This document shows, in pieces, positions 14,743 to 23,349 of a stretch of DNA of 29,668 nucleotides (position 1 is its first letter; every line of letters starts with the position of its first letter). The stretch is from a virus. The translations under genes were made by a program, and so were the position numbers. The DNA is taken from IMG/VR virus record IMGVR_UViG_3300037264_000423, positions 1 through 29,668 of that record; one strand, given 5' to 3'. Below the pieces are notes generated by a model, which searched no databases, had not been told where the DNA came from, and saw only the letters and a list, made by a program, of their open reading frames with translations.

Positions 14743-16484
14743 TGTTCTCACTACCACAAGTTGACCCAGAGACGCAGGGCACAGCCACGCGAGTGTACGT
14801 TCCCTTTGGTCGTTACATGTCAACATCTCTTGCGCAAGGGTGGCACGATAGTGCGTTCGATTCAATCATGCGTCTCGAGGAACGTCGATTGGAAGACAAC
14901 TCTGAGTATGCCAAGAAGATTACTCCTGAAGAAGCTAACCAGCAATATGGCATTCCAGGTCAATTGACGTTTGATGCGCCAATCAATAACACCGTCGCGA
15001 GATTGATGCGCGATAGGAAGCAAGCGGAAATTGACCGCATGTTCGTTCTTTCTGAAGGTTCTTCCGCGAAGAGATTTTTGCCCGGTATGGCAGCCGGTAT
15101 GCTTGGAGCAACCGCGAATCCGCTCGACCTTGGACTCAGCTTCATGCCGATATTTGGGAGTCAGAAAGTCGCTGCATCACTTGCTAAAACGGGCGCAGGT
15201 GCATTCCGCCAATCCCTGGCCAGGGGCTTGATGAGTGAAGAAGCTTTAGTTCAGACTGGAATGGTTGCTCCAAGATTAACGTCATCTGTGATGAACGGCA
15301 CTGCATTCATGGTAGTTGATCAGATTCCACACTTAGTTGCCGCACACCTTGACCAAGAGGAGTTTACAGGCAAGGAAGCGGCGATTAACGCAGTCATGGC
15401 TGCTGGATTTGGCGCAGTCATTCATGGAGCAACTCGCGCCTGGTCCAAGATGAGTCAAGCAACGAAGGAAGTCATGGCAAAACAAGCCATGGAGAACTTC
15501 TTACGTGATGAATCTTCAGATGTTGCAAAATTCGCCAAAGTCGATAAGTCGCACATCATTGAGTCGATGAAATTTGATGCTGAGAAAGCCAGAGCTGAAG
15601 CAACAGCAGCTATCACGCTCAAGGACATCCAGAAGGCAGTATTCGAAAAATATAAGGAACGTCCGATTTCTACTGCATATAAGCTCAGTGATGGAACCAT
15701 TATAAGCGGTTCACCGTTACATGATAAGTTGGTTGTTCCTCCAGACGTGACGGTAAATTTGGCTAATGAGGCACTTCCAAACAGACCATCGCGAGCAACA
15801 CTTCGCGCCGAAGCAGATGCTGCTGGAACGCGGTACATCCTGGAAGAAGGATTTACCACAGATAAGGGCAGATTTGTTAGTCGTGATGAGGCTAGTGCGT
15901 TGATGGGTGTCGAAGCACCATACAATCACCTCACGATGGAGAATGATGCGGCCCTCTATGGTGAGACCCCAGGTCAAACAGCTGACCCCGAATACCTCGG
16001 CAGTAATCCAGAGGAACAATTTTACCGTGATTTAATCGAACTTGGCGACACACACGAACAGGCACTTGACAAGGTACGTGTTCGTAGAGAAACAATTCGC
16101 AACAAGTATCTTGAGACGATTCCTGAAGTTCAGGATGAAATTAAGGCGCGCCACGAACAAGCTGTTCAAGCATTTATTGACGCTGAGAAAGTGAAGCACG
16201 AGCAGAAGGTCGCGGCTACCATCAAGGAACTTGACGACACTGGGATGTTGAAGCCTGAGGAAGTGCGAAAGAATATCCCGCCGGAGAATTTCGAGGAAGC
16301 TGACACCGCGGCAATCCAGGAAGATATCAAGGCGCTCGAGGCGAGTGAGAAGGTCGCGTTGAAAGAGGAACAGAAGACGAGCATCATCGATGACTTGGTC
16401 GCCAAGATTGAAGCTGAACCAATTAAGCCAGCAGTCAAATCAATCGAAGTTGCACTTGAGTGCATCATAAGGAAAATCGCATGA
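14742..16484 (+). CDS. Internal virion protein, N-terminal part of a gp16-like pair
   Basis: This 580-residue protein probably belongs to the large ejection proteins. It contains YVPFGRYMSTSLAQGWHDSAF near the start. A hydrophobic stretch at about residues 105-135 (FLPGMAAGMLGATANPLDLGLSFMP) resembles the membrane-active segment seen in large internal virion proteins. Another Ala/Gly-rich hydrophobic region lies near 210-230. The C-terminal third is a charged coiled-coil (EVQDEIKARHEQAVQAF). No lysozyme or transglycosylase motif was seen, unlike T7 gp16. Its stop overlaps the start of the next gene. Together the two products total 1,436 residues, close to T7 gp16 (1,318), so they may be two halves of one ancestral protein. 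Confidence 0.7.
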   Translation: MFSLPQVDPETQGTATRVYVPFGRYMSTSLAQGWHDSAFDSIMRLEERRLEDNSEYAKKITPEEANQQYGIPGQLTFDAPINNTVARLMRDRKQAEIDRMFVLSEGSSAKRFLPGMAAGMLGATANPLDLGLSFMPIFGSQKVAASLAKTGAGAFRQSLARGLMSEEALVQTGMVAPRLTSSVMNGTAFMVVDQIPHLVAAHLDQEEFTGKEAAINAVMAAGFGAVIHGATRAWSKMSQATKEVMAKQAMENFLRDESSDVAKFAKVDKSHIIESMKFDAEKARAEATAAITLKDIQKAVFEKYKERPISTAYKLSDGTIISGSPLHDKLVVPPDVTVNLANEALPNRPSRATLRAEADAAGTRYILEEGFTTDKGRFVSRDEASALMGVEAPYNHLTMENDAALYGETPGQTADPEYLGSNPEEQFYRDLIELGDTHEQALDKVRVRRETIRNKYLETIPEVQDEIKARHEQAVQAFIDAEKVKHEQKVAATIKELDDTGMLKPEEVRKNIPPENFEEADTAAIQEDIKALEASEKVALKEEQKTSIIDDLVAKIEAEPIKPAVKSIEVALECIIRKIA

Positions 16485-19030
16485 GTTCACCATGTAATAG
16501 GAATGTGGCTGGAGCGGGAGATAACCTCAGTGAGATTGAGGCGGAGAAACTTCTTCAGCGCATGAAGAATCTGTCCGAGGAGCGTGCCAAGAAGAAAAAT
16601 ATCCCACTCAACGAAGCGTTGAAAGAAATCGCTGGGGAACTCAAGGCTGAGGAAGAGACGATGACGCTCATCTACAAGCGTAATAGCTTGTTGAACATTT
16701 CGACTCGACGCAACATGAAGAATTTTGCGAAGAGTGCGATTTCTCAAATTAACGGAACTATGGGTGAGGGCTTACGTGCGTTCCTGCAAGGCACCAGCAA
16801 GCTGTTGCAAGGTGGTCGCAAATCAGTGGACGCGCAGAGTAAGGCGATAAACGGACAATATTTTGGTCGATTGGTCGCTGGCCTTGAGAAGGAAGACTTA
16901 CTCAGGGACTTCATTCGCGCTGACGAGGCGATGGTGAAAGACATCTTCCTGGAGATGGGAGCACAACACCCTGGGATGCCTGCCAAACAAGTCACTCAAA
17001 ATCCGAAAGCTTTTAAGATTGCCCAAATCGTGGATAATCTCACCGCTGAATTGATTGCTCGTGAAAATCGCGCCGGTGCATACATCACGAGGTTGCCTGG
17101 GTACATCATCCGCCAGACACACGACCAAGCCGCTATTCGCGCACTTGGACGTTTAGGTAACAACCGACTCAGTAAGGACGAATCTTACCGCGTGTGGAAG
17201 GAGTTCGTGATGCCACTCCTGGATGCCGAGAAGACTTTCAAGGGCGCTGACCCAGAACTTGTTCTTCGTAATATGCATGAGGGTCTCTACTCTGGAATCC
17301 ATGGTCCCGCCACTGACGAAGCCACAACTCTCGGTGTTACTGTGCGTGGTTCCCTCGCTGGCAAGGCGTCTAGGGAACGTCTCATTCACTTCAAGGACGC
17401 TGAAGCGGCGTACAAGTATAATCAGGCGCTTGGCGTCAAGAATTTCAAGGAAGCGGTTATTCAGGATATCCACCAGCGGTCGCGTAATATAGCACTCATG
17501 GAAAATCTTGGGCCGAATCCCGAGGCGAACCTCGACCTAGCCATACGTGAATTACAGGAAGAAGCGCGTACGCGCGATGATGCGGCCGTGCAGAAAGACT
17601 CCCTCGACTCGTGGAGAATCAAGGCGGCGTATAATGAAATCAGTGGCAAGAATGAGGTTTCCTCAAATCCGTCATTGAGCAATATGATGTCGACCGCCAA
17701 GGTCGTTTTACAGCTCAGCAAGATGGGAGCAGTAACCTTATCGTCCCTGTCTGACCGAGCGTTCATGCACACGGAGATGGCGTACCAGGGAATGAGCAAT
17801 TTGAGCACATTCGTGGATTCACTGCTGTGGATGGCAAAGAAATCCCCAGATGAAAAACGACTGCTTCGCATGATGGGTGTTGCGATGGACGGCTTACTTG
17901 GCAATTCACTTTCACGTTATGCGTCACACTCATCCACGTCTGGTTGGTCACACGAGTTACAGAAAAACTTCTTCAACCTGAATGGACTGAACCTCTGGAC
18001 GGATGCCAATAAGGGAGCCATGGGACTCTTGATGGCAAACCACCTTGGAGAAAATTCTCACCTGAAGTTTACCGAACTGCCGGCAGAATTATCTAAGGTC
18101 TTATCACAGTATGACATAACCCCGTCACGCTGGGAGACACTGAGGTCACACGTCGTTGAACTAGAGGGCAACAAGTTCTTAACACCTGAGGATTTGAGGA
18201 CAATACCCGAGGAGAAAATTCGAGCGTTGTTATCCGAACGAGATGTGCGACCAACTGCAGCAAATATCATGAGGGAGCGAGATGCCCTTGAAACTGCGCT
18301 AAGGACGTATTACCAGGACCGCATTGATATCGCAGTTCCAACACCTGGTGCAGCTGAACGAAAATATGCTACCTGGAACACCAAGGCCGGTGAGCCGCTC
18401 GGTGAGGCCGTGCGTCTGCTGATGATGTTCAAGAGTTTTCCGATTACAGTGATGAACAAGGTCGTTGGTCGTTCCGTGTATGGCAATGGTGCCAATTCAA
18501 TCGGACAGTGGATGCTTCACGACCACAAGGGCAAGTTAAATCTCGCAGCTCTAATTGCGATGACAACAATGGCTGGATATGTATCTGGCGCATTGAGGGA
18601 CGCACTCAAGGGAAGAACACCAAAACCCCTGGTGAAGGACGGTAAAGTGAACATGGTAGCGGTTAATGATGCAGCTATTCGCGGTGGAGCCCTTGGAATA
18701 CTTGGTGACGCGCTATTCATGGAATATGACCACCAATATCGCTCATTCCTTGAGCAAGCTGCTGGACCAGCATTTGGTCAACTCAATACCGCTTTCGCCA
18801 TGAAGTCACAGATGCAGCAAGGTAAGCCATGGATGGATAGCGCGGCAAAATTATCACTGGATAATACTCCGTTCATCAATTTGTTTTACACCCGACCAAT
18901 CTTGGATTACTTTGTACTCTGGAACCTTCAAGAGATGGCAAGTCCTGGTTCCCTGAGAAGAATGGAATCCTCGGTTGAACGTCGTACTGGACAGGGATTC
19001 TTTGTGCGGCCATCAGAAACAGTGAAATGA
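16481..19030 (+). CDS. Internal virion protein, C-terminal part of a gp16-like pair
   Basis: This protein has 849 residues from ATG 16481. That start is preferred over the GTG at 16460 because TAAGGAAAA lies just upstream and the ATG overlaps the previous TGA. The N-terminus is a charged coiled coil, and mixed helical sequence follows. The C-terminal half carries a pattern I associate with large phage ejection proteins: LSKMGAVTLSSLSDRAF, FFNLNGLNLWTDANKG, and VRLLMMFKSFPITVMNKVVGR followed by a hydrophobic helix (LNLAALIAMTTMAGYVSGAL, late in the protein). A DNA-ejection role is inferred from family resemblance and order. Confidence 0.75.
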   Translation: MSSPCNRNVAGAGDNLSEIEAEKLLQRMKNLSEERAKKKNIPLNEALKEIAGELKAEEETMTLIYKRNSLLNISTRRNMKNFAKSAISQINGTMGEGLRAFLQGTSKLLQGGRKSVDAQSKAINGQYFGRLVAGLEKEDLLRDFIRADEAMVKDIFLEMGAQHPGMPAKQVTQNPKAFKIAQIVDNLTAELIARENRAGAYITRLPGYIIRQTHDQAAIRALGRLGNNRLSKDESYRVWKEFVMPLLDAEKTFKGADPELVLRNMHEGLYSGIHGPATDEATTLGVTVRGSLAGKASRERLIHFKDAEAAYKYNQALGVKNFKEAVIQDIHQRSRNIALMENLGPNPEANLDLAIRELQEEARTRDDAAVQKDSLDSWRIKAAYNEISGKNEVSSNPSLSNMMSTAKVVLQLSKMGAVTLSSLSDRAFMHTEMAYQGMSNLSTFVDSLLWMAKKSPDEKRLLRMMGVAMDGLLGNSLSRYASHSSTSGWSHELQKNFFNLNGLNLWTDANKGAMGLLMANHLGENSHLKFTELPAELSKVLSQYDITPSRWETLRSHVVELEGNKFLTPEDLRTIPEEKIRALLSERDVRPTAANIMRERDALETALRTYYQDRIDIAVPTPGAAERKYATWNTKAGEPLGEAVRLLMMFKSFPITVMNKVVGRSVYGNGANSIGQWMLHDHKGKLNLAALIAMTTMAGYVSGALRDALKGRTPKPLVKDGKVNMVAVNDAAIRGGALGILGDALFMEYDHQYRSFLEQAAGPAFGQLNTAFAMKSQMQQGKPWMDSAAKLSLDNTPFINLFYTRPILDYFVLWNLQEMASPGSLRRMESSVERRTGQGFFVRPSETVK

Positions 19031-19329
19031 TTATGAAAAAGCTAACGATACTGCTATACCTCATTGCAACGCTCCCAATCTGTGCGCTGACCTTGTATTG
19101 GGATTACCCGTACGACAAGACCGACCTGACGTTCGTCGCTTACAGATCCGTTGACTCCACTAACTGGTCAAGGTTTGCTGTTACCACAAACCTGTACACG
19201 CCGATTACTACAAACACGCTCTATTACTATGTGACAGCGTCGAATGTCGTTATTGGTCTTGAATCTGACCCGTCACCATACGGTTATTCAGGCTGCAGAG
19301 CGCCTACTGGTATTCGAATTGGTAAATGA
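19027..19329 (+). CDS. Small exported fibronectin-III-like protein
   Basis: This 100-residue protein begins with a lysine pair and a hydrophobic signal-type segment (KKLTILLYLIATLPICA), with likely cleavage after ALA-like residues near position 20. The rest reads as one short fibronectin type III-like domain: WDYPYDKTDLTFVAYRS, then NLYTPITTNTLYYYVTASN and GLESDPS, the strand pattern of such folds. ATG 19027 overlaps the previous stop; ATG 19033 gives a more typical signal peptide. A secreted single-domain protein placed between ejection proteins and the fibre could act at the cell surface. Its role is unknown. Confidence 0.6.
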   Translation: MIMKKLTILLYLIATLPICALTLYWDYPYDKTDLTFVAYRSVDSTNWSRFAVTTNLYTPITTNTLYYYVTASNVVIGLESDPSPYGYSGCRAPTGIRIGK

Positions 19330-20828
19330 CAACTGAGCAACAAATAGCGGCGTTACTTGAGAAGATAGCGACTCTTGAGAAAAGAGTTGATGCTGCGTTG
19401 GCGTTGCCGTCTAGTGTTGAGGTATCGAATTCAGTTGTTCATGTTCACGATGAAAAAGTCGATGCTCAAGCAGTGGTTTACGACGCAGCTGGAGTCAGGT
19501 GGAAGCAAGTGGCTTTTCCCAGTGGTTCTTCACAGTGGGATGATGTAACAGGAGGCATCAACTACGCTGGTGGGTATGTTGGCATCGGTGTTCCTACTGA
19601 TGATGGCAGTCAAGCATATCTGCAATTTCCCGATGCTGTAATTGAAACCACGAACGAGGTTGATGGTGTAACTGGTACGCAAGTGGTTGGTAATTCCACA
19701 AACGGGTGGGTTAATAATCAAGCTGAATTGTGGACGATAGAAATTAGACCATATAGAATCGTCGATGGTATTAAAATTTTGGGCGAGGATAACACGGGTG
19801 GCATCGAGGAGTGGCAAGACGATGGTGCTGATGATGGTTATTACTACATAAATGTGGATTGGCTTGAAACAGATGGAGCAACAGGTTATTTACTAGTAAT
19901 CATTAGCGGTGGAATAACTGGAACTAAGGACGTAGGTAACGTACTAACTTATGACGTTACTAAAACGATGTCTTTGAATTTTTCAGGAAGTACGTCGAAC
20001 CATTATCACTACCCGACACTAAATGGAGCGAGTGAAGTAGTCATTGGTTCAACCGGTGACATCACTTTCAAGCCTCAGGTAGGTTCAGGCTCATCAGCCA
20101 GTCAAACCATTAAATTTGGCAAGGATGAAAAGTTTTACATTAAGCCGCAGTGGTATAGTGGTGGAGCGACTTGGATAAACATGCCAACCGATGGACCAAG
20201 TGGTTTAGGTTCAGGTGGAGAAGGAACTGACCCTTGGATTGCATTCGTAGCAGCAACTAATCAGTGGTTCACTGGTGCCGCTATTGCAGATATTGCGTAT
20301 CGAAACACGAAGGGTGCATTACGATTTGGAAATGACAGTGGAAACGCTGCCATGTCAATAATTGGTAACGACGTTATTTTTACTGATGCTGGTGGCGGAT
20401 TACTTTATGGTGCAGCTTATGGAAAAGACATCGCTTGGACACAAGCATCTGCTGCGCAAAACACCTGGTACAAGGTAAGCGACGTTGACATGGTCGATGG
20501 TCCATTGAATCTGATTACCCACGATGGTTCAGGCAAGTTGACCGTCACTAAGGCCGGCACGTACAAAATCGACATGGCGATTTCACACGAGAATAACGGC
20601 ACAGACAAGCACACAGAATACGGCGTGTCAATCGATGGAGCTTCACCCACCATGTATCAGAGGGAATTCTGTGCAACAATTTTGGAAGAGCAGCATGGCA
20701 GTCTGTCGCGGATAATCACTTTAACGGCCAATCAAACAATCGAATTAGCAATCAGAACAACCGATACTGGAACACCGACACTAACAGTAAACAATTTATC
20801 CATAACAGTCGTTATGATAGGCGGATAA
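19326..20828 (+). CDS. Tail fibre / receptor-binding protein
   Basis: This 500-residue protein begins with a short coiled coil (EQQIAALLEKIATLEKRVDAAL, residues 4-25), typical of trimeric fibres. A Gly/Ser/Asp-rich, strand-dominated shaft follows, with NHYHYPTLNGASEVVIGSTGDITF near the middle. The C-terminal 131 residues (from about 370) look like a C1q/TNF-type jelly roll: WYKVSDVDM, GKLTVTKAGTYKIDMAISH, RIITLTANQTIELAIRTTD and a final strand NNLSITVVMIGG. Such tips bind receptors. The fold call is by pattern and the receptor is unknown. The start overlaps the previous stop (ATGA). It lies last among virion genes, as fibres often do. Confidence 0.78.
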   Translation: MTTEQQIAALLEKIATLEKRVDAALALPSSVEVSNSVVHVHDEKVDAQAVVYDAAGVRWKQVAFPSGSSQWDDVTGGINYAGGYVGIGVPTDDGSQAYLQFPDAVIETTNEVDGVTGTQVVGNSTNGWVNNQAELWTIEIRPYRIVDGIKILGEDNTGGIEEWQDDGADDGYYYINVDWLETDGATGYLLVIISGGITGTKDVGNVLTYDVTKTMSLNFSGSTSNHYHYPTLNGASEVVIGSTGDITFKPQVGSGSSASQTIKFGKDEKFYIKPQWYSGGATWINMPTDGPSGLGSGGEGTDPWIAFVAATNQWFTGAAIADIAYRNTKGALRFGNDSGNAAMSIIGNDVIFTDAGGGLLYGAAYGKDIAWTQASAAQNTWYKVSDVDMVDGPLNLITHDGSGKLTVTKAGTYKIDMAISHENNGTDKHTEYGVSIDGASPTMYQREFCATILEEQHGSLSRIITLTANQTIELAIRTTDTGTPTLTVNNLSITVVMIGG

Positions 20829-20829
20829 C

Positions 20830-21090
20830 ATGGAAAAAATACTAACAGATGCGCTTACACAGGCACCATCACTAGTTGTACTGGTGATTGTGGTTTACAT
20901 TTTCATTAAGCATTTGCAATGGCGCGACAACATGCTTAAAGAAGAGTTTCGATGCATTCATGAAGAACACCTGGATGCACGAAACCAAATGCGTGTCGTG
21001 TTATCTAATCACGAATCTGCTATGCGTGAATTAGCTACTGCTGTAATTCGCTGCAACCTCTCCAACATAAACAAACCAACAGGACTATAA
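20830..21090 (+). CDS. Small membrane protein, possible holin
   Basis: This 86-residue protein has one transmembrane helix at residues 12-28 (APSLVVLVIVVYIFIKH) followed by a charged, probably coiled-coil tail (WRDNMLKEEFRCIHEEHLDARNQ). Small single-helix proteins with this layout are often annotated as holins or spanin-like lysis proteins in tailed phages, and the place after the fibre supports that. No partner endolysin is visible in the window. It begins one base after the fibre stop and its own stop overlaps the next ATG (TAATG). The membrane call is firm; the lysis role is inference. Confidence 0.6.
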   Translation: MEKILTDALTQAPSLVVLVIVVYIFIKHLQWRDNMLKEEFRCIHEEHLDARNQMRVVLSNHESAMRELATAVIRCNLSNINKPTGL

Positions 21091-21593
21091 TGAACTGGAA
21101 AAAATACGGTATCGGATTAGTGTTAGTGTGTCTATTGTTTGCAAGTTGCAAACAACTCGATTCACTCGTTCTTAAACCAACAGCACCACCTGCTGTGATT
21201 GGTACTAACATCGTCATTACTCCATCGCCAATGGATGGAGTACCAGCAGTGACGAATTACTACCCAATCCTGGCATCGCCGGAGTACACAGTGAATCCAA
21301 TCGCGACAGGTGCTGCTACTGTCATCAGCGGACTGCCTATCCCGTTTGCTGGGACTGCTAGTCTCGTACTAACGACACTTCTCGGTCTGTACTCAAGTTA
21401 CAGGAACAAGAAGATTGCTGTTGGTGTGATTCAATCGGTCGATGCTGCACGTATTTGGTTGCGTCAAACTCCTGAAGGCATAAAAGCTGACGCTGGGTTA
21501 CTGGCAGTAATCGAGAAACACCAGGAGGAAGCGAAGATTTACAACGCGGTATCGTCGCTAGTGGATAAGTACACTGGTAAAACGATCGAATAA
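21090..21593 (+). CDS. Lipoprotein with a second hydrophobic segment
   Basis: This 167-residue protein has a lipoprotein-type signal: basic start (NWKKYG), hydrophobic core and the lipobox FASC with Cys20. A Pro-rich linker follows, then a second hydrophobic stretch at about 78-104 (VISGLPIPFAGTASLVLTTLLGLYSSY) and a charged C-terminus (RNKKIAVGV...VDKYTGKTIE). Lipid modification would anchor it in the envelope of a Gram-negative host. With the preceding membrane protein it could form a lysis or spanin-like pair, or act in superinfection exclusion. Neither is shown. It is the last rightward gene, directly before the convergent hairpin. Confidence 0.6.
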   Translation: MNWKKYGIGLVLVCLLFASCKQLDSLVLKPTAPPAVIGTNIVITPSPMDGVPAVTNYYPILASPEYTVNPIATGAATVISGLPIPFAGTASLVLTTLLGLYSSYRNKKIAVGVIQSVDAARIWLRQTPEGIKADAGLLAVIEKHQEEAKIYNAVSSLVDKYTGKTIE

Positions 21594-21597
21594 CCTT

Positions 21598-21669
21598 CTG
21601 GCCGTCTAGCTTTGTTTGTTGACGTTCGGTCTGGTGGCCCGGGCGTTTGCGTGTTGGCTGGACGGCCAG
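21598..21669. terminator. Convergent inverted repeat, possible bidirectional terminator
   Basis: CTGGCCGTC (21598-21606) pairs perfectly with GACGGCCAG (21661-21669), with a 54-base loop that contains a GGCCCGGGC palindrome. It fills the gap between the two converging operons, beginning five bases after the lipoprotein stop (21593) and ending two bases from the helicase stop. The position is that of a bidirectional terminator. The long loop and short T-stretches make an intrinsic terminator less certain than the pairing itself. Confidence 0.5.
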
Positions 21670-21670
21670 T

Positions 21671-23131
21671 TTAGTTTAGTACGTCTCGGATTTTATCGAG
21701 CACGTTGTGTGCGAGGTCTTCCTTACTTGCGAGTGACTTGTGAATCGCTACATCTACTGTTCCACGGCATATTAGGTCGATGATGGTAACAGCGTTCTTC
21801 TGACCATTACGATGTAGTCGATCTTCTGATTGGAGTCTGTCTTCCAGATTGTAGGAATTCGAATAGTAAATTTGGTAGTCGCAAACATCTTGCAATCCGT
21901 CAATGCCCTTACCACCAGTTGCAGCAGTACCAACGAACACCTTACAGTACGGGTTGTGCTTGAACGATATGAGGTTCTTGGACCGCTCGTCATCTGTAGT
22001 CTTGCCATAGTAGTGAACTGCGAACATGTCACTGCCCTTGAACAGTTCTCGTAGAGCCATCATTATTTGCTCGACATCTCTCTGATGAGCACACCATACC
22101 ACGCACTTGCGACCAATGTTCTCGATGAGGTCCACTAGTGCGGGGAGTCTCCCACTAGGAATATCCACTTGCGTGCCATCATCTAGTTTCACGTGACCGC
22201 AGTTAATCTGGTGTAACTTGTTAATCGTGGTTATGGCTGACGTAGAAGTAAGTAGTCCCTGTTCCAACTGTAACAGGGCTTCAGTCTTGAGCTTGTTATA
22301 GAGTTCTGCTTGTTCTATCGTGTGTTCGACAAAGACTTCTTCGTATACCTTCTCAGGCAAGTCAAGACATTCAGCCTTGGTGATTCTTGAACTGAATGGT
22401 GCGATAGACCTGGTCAGATGTTCCATGTGTCGGTAACCAACAATTTTGTTGAATGCCCTTGGTCCGAGTCTCACTAACTGCATCTCAGCGTAGAAGGACC
22501 TGAATGCTACGAAACTCTTGAAGCCCAATATTCCTGGATTTAGGAACTCACATTGTGCGAACAAGTCAAGTGGTGACTGTGTGATTGGCGTCCCAGTAAG
22601 CACTCTGCGATAGTCACACATGTGTCCAAGTCGTAGTGCCTCCTTGGTTCGTTGCGCCTTGGGATTCTTGATGCTCGTGGACTCATCAACTAGGAACAAA
22701 CAGTAGTGCGCCTTGATGAATCGTTCCAAATATGCGATTGCTCTTGGCGATGTCAGGGATTCAGTGTTGATGCACAAGATGTCAAGTTTGTTGTCTACCG
22801 CCTTTAGAAGCTGTTCACTTTTCCATCGAGCGTCTGACTTCATCGAACTACTCCAATAAGCGAGACGATATTCGATGTTACCAGGCATGTGCTTAGCAAA
22901 TTCTCTGTCATGCCAGTTCATGTAACAGCCCTTATCTGACATGATGACCACACCGTCGATTTCCTGCTTAAGGAATAGGTATGCTGCAGTGTCGGTAATT
23001 ACTTTACTTTTACCGGTTCCCATCTCCCACCACAGGGCAAAGAACCTTCTATCACGAGACTCCTTAAACGCATCGTCTTGATGCTTATATGGCGTGGTCT
23101 TATATTCGTGTATGCCTAGGGTGGTTCTCAT
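21671..23131 (-). CDS. SNF2-type superfamily 2 helicase / ATPase
   Basis: This 486-residue ATP-driven DNA translocase or helicase shows Walker A EMGTGKS (36-42), the motif II variant DEST (149-152), motif III TGTP (179-182) and an SNF2-type motif VI QSEDRLHRNGQ (434-444). Motif V-like VGTAATGGKGIDGLQ precedes it. The length and domain order fit small phage helicases of the SNF2 group, which act in replication, recombination or DNA remodelling. The ATG at 23131 has no Shine-Dalgarno sequence. A TATAAT at 23165-23160 (minus strand) and a pair of 13-bp repeats lie upstream, so the gene may have its own promoter. It is the last gene of the leftward cluster. Confidence 0.9.
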   Translation of the reverse strand: MRTTLGIHEYKTTPYKHQDDAFKESRDRRFFALWWEMGTGKSKVITDTAAYLFLKQEIDGVVIMSDKGCYMNWHDREFAKHMPGNIEYRLAYWSSSMKSDARWKSEQLLKAVDNKLDILCINTESLTSPRAIAYLERFIKAHYCLFLVDESTSIKNPKAQRTKEALRLGHMCDYRRVLTGTPITQSPLDLFAQCEFLNPGILGFKSFVAFRSFYAEMQLVRLGPRAFNKIVGYRHMEHLTRSIAPFSSRITKAECLDLPEKVYEEVFVEHTIEQAELYNKLKTEALLQLEQGLLTSTSAITTINKLHQINCGHVKLDDGTQVDIPSGRLPALVDLIENIGRKCVVWCAHQRDVEQIMMALRELFKGSDMFAVHYYGKTTDDERSKNLISFKHNPYCKVFVGTAATGGKGIDGLQDVCDYQIYYSNSYNLEDRLQSEDRLHRNGQKNAVTIIDLICRGTVDVAIHKSLASKEDLAHNVLDKIRDVLN

Positions 23132-23227
23132 ATAATAACGGGGATATTTTGACCATGTGATTATATTGGGTTAATACCCCCGTTTTCATTAGGGCATACC
23201 CTAGGTTCACTGTCGCATACCCTAGGT
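23115..23227 (-). promoter_or_regulatory. Candidate promoter and operator for the SNF2 helicase gene
   Basis: On the minus strand, TATAAT (23165-23160) lies 29 bases before the helicase ATG with only a poor -35 match. Upstream are two exact 13-bp copies of GCATACCCTAGGT (plus-strand 23194-23206 and 23215-23227), spaced 21 bp or two helical turns. A third CCTAGG in a partly inverted context is at 23115-23120, inside the start of the gene. AACGGGG (23137-23143) can also pair with CCCCGTT (23178-23184), which would enclose the promoter or fold the leader. Binding of a repressor or activator is inferred. Confidence 0.35.
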
Positions 23228-23349
23228 GGTTGTTTATCATGTGTCAGAGATGACATTGTGTGTAAGAATTCCAATTCATTATCAGGCACAAACTCTCCTG
23301 AGAATACGGTTTGCCCACGGTCATTGATGGCGTTTTCTGTTATTATCAT
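23161..23349 (-). CDS. Small hypothetical protein coupled to the UvrD-type helicase
   Basis: This 62-residue protein starts at ATG 23349 inside the stop of the upstream helicase (ATGATAA overlap) and has no Shine-Dalgarno sequence, so translational coupling is likely if it is made. It has an acidic middle (GEFVPDNELEFLHTM). Its C-terminus contains a duplicated PRVC (PRVCDSEPRVC) because the tandem 13-bp repeats lie in its coding frame. No family is recognised. It may be a genuine small phage protein, or an open frame that persists because the region holds regulatory repeats. Confidence 0.45.
   Translation of the reverse strand: MIITENAINDRGQTVFSGEFVPDNELEFLHTMSSLTHDKQPPRVCDSEPRVCPNENGGINPI

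Noticed and set aside
23194-23227. Tandem 13-mers as a CRISPR array
   Set aside because: Only two copies with an 8-base gap and no repeat-spacer series; operator-like repeats fit better.
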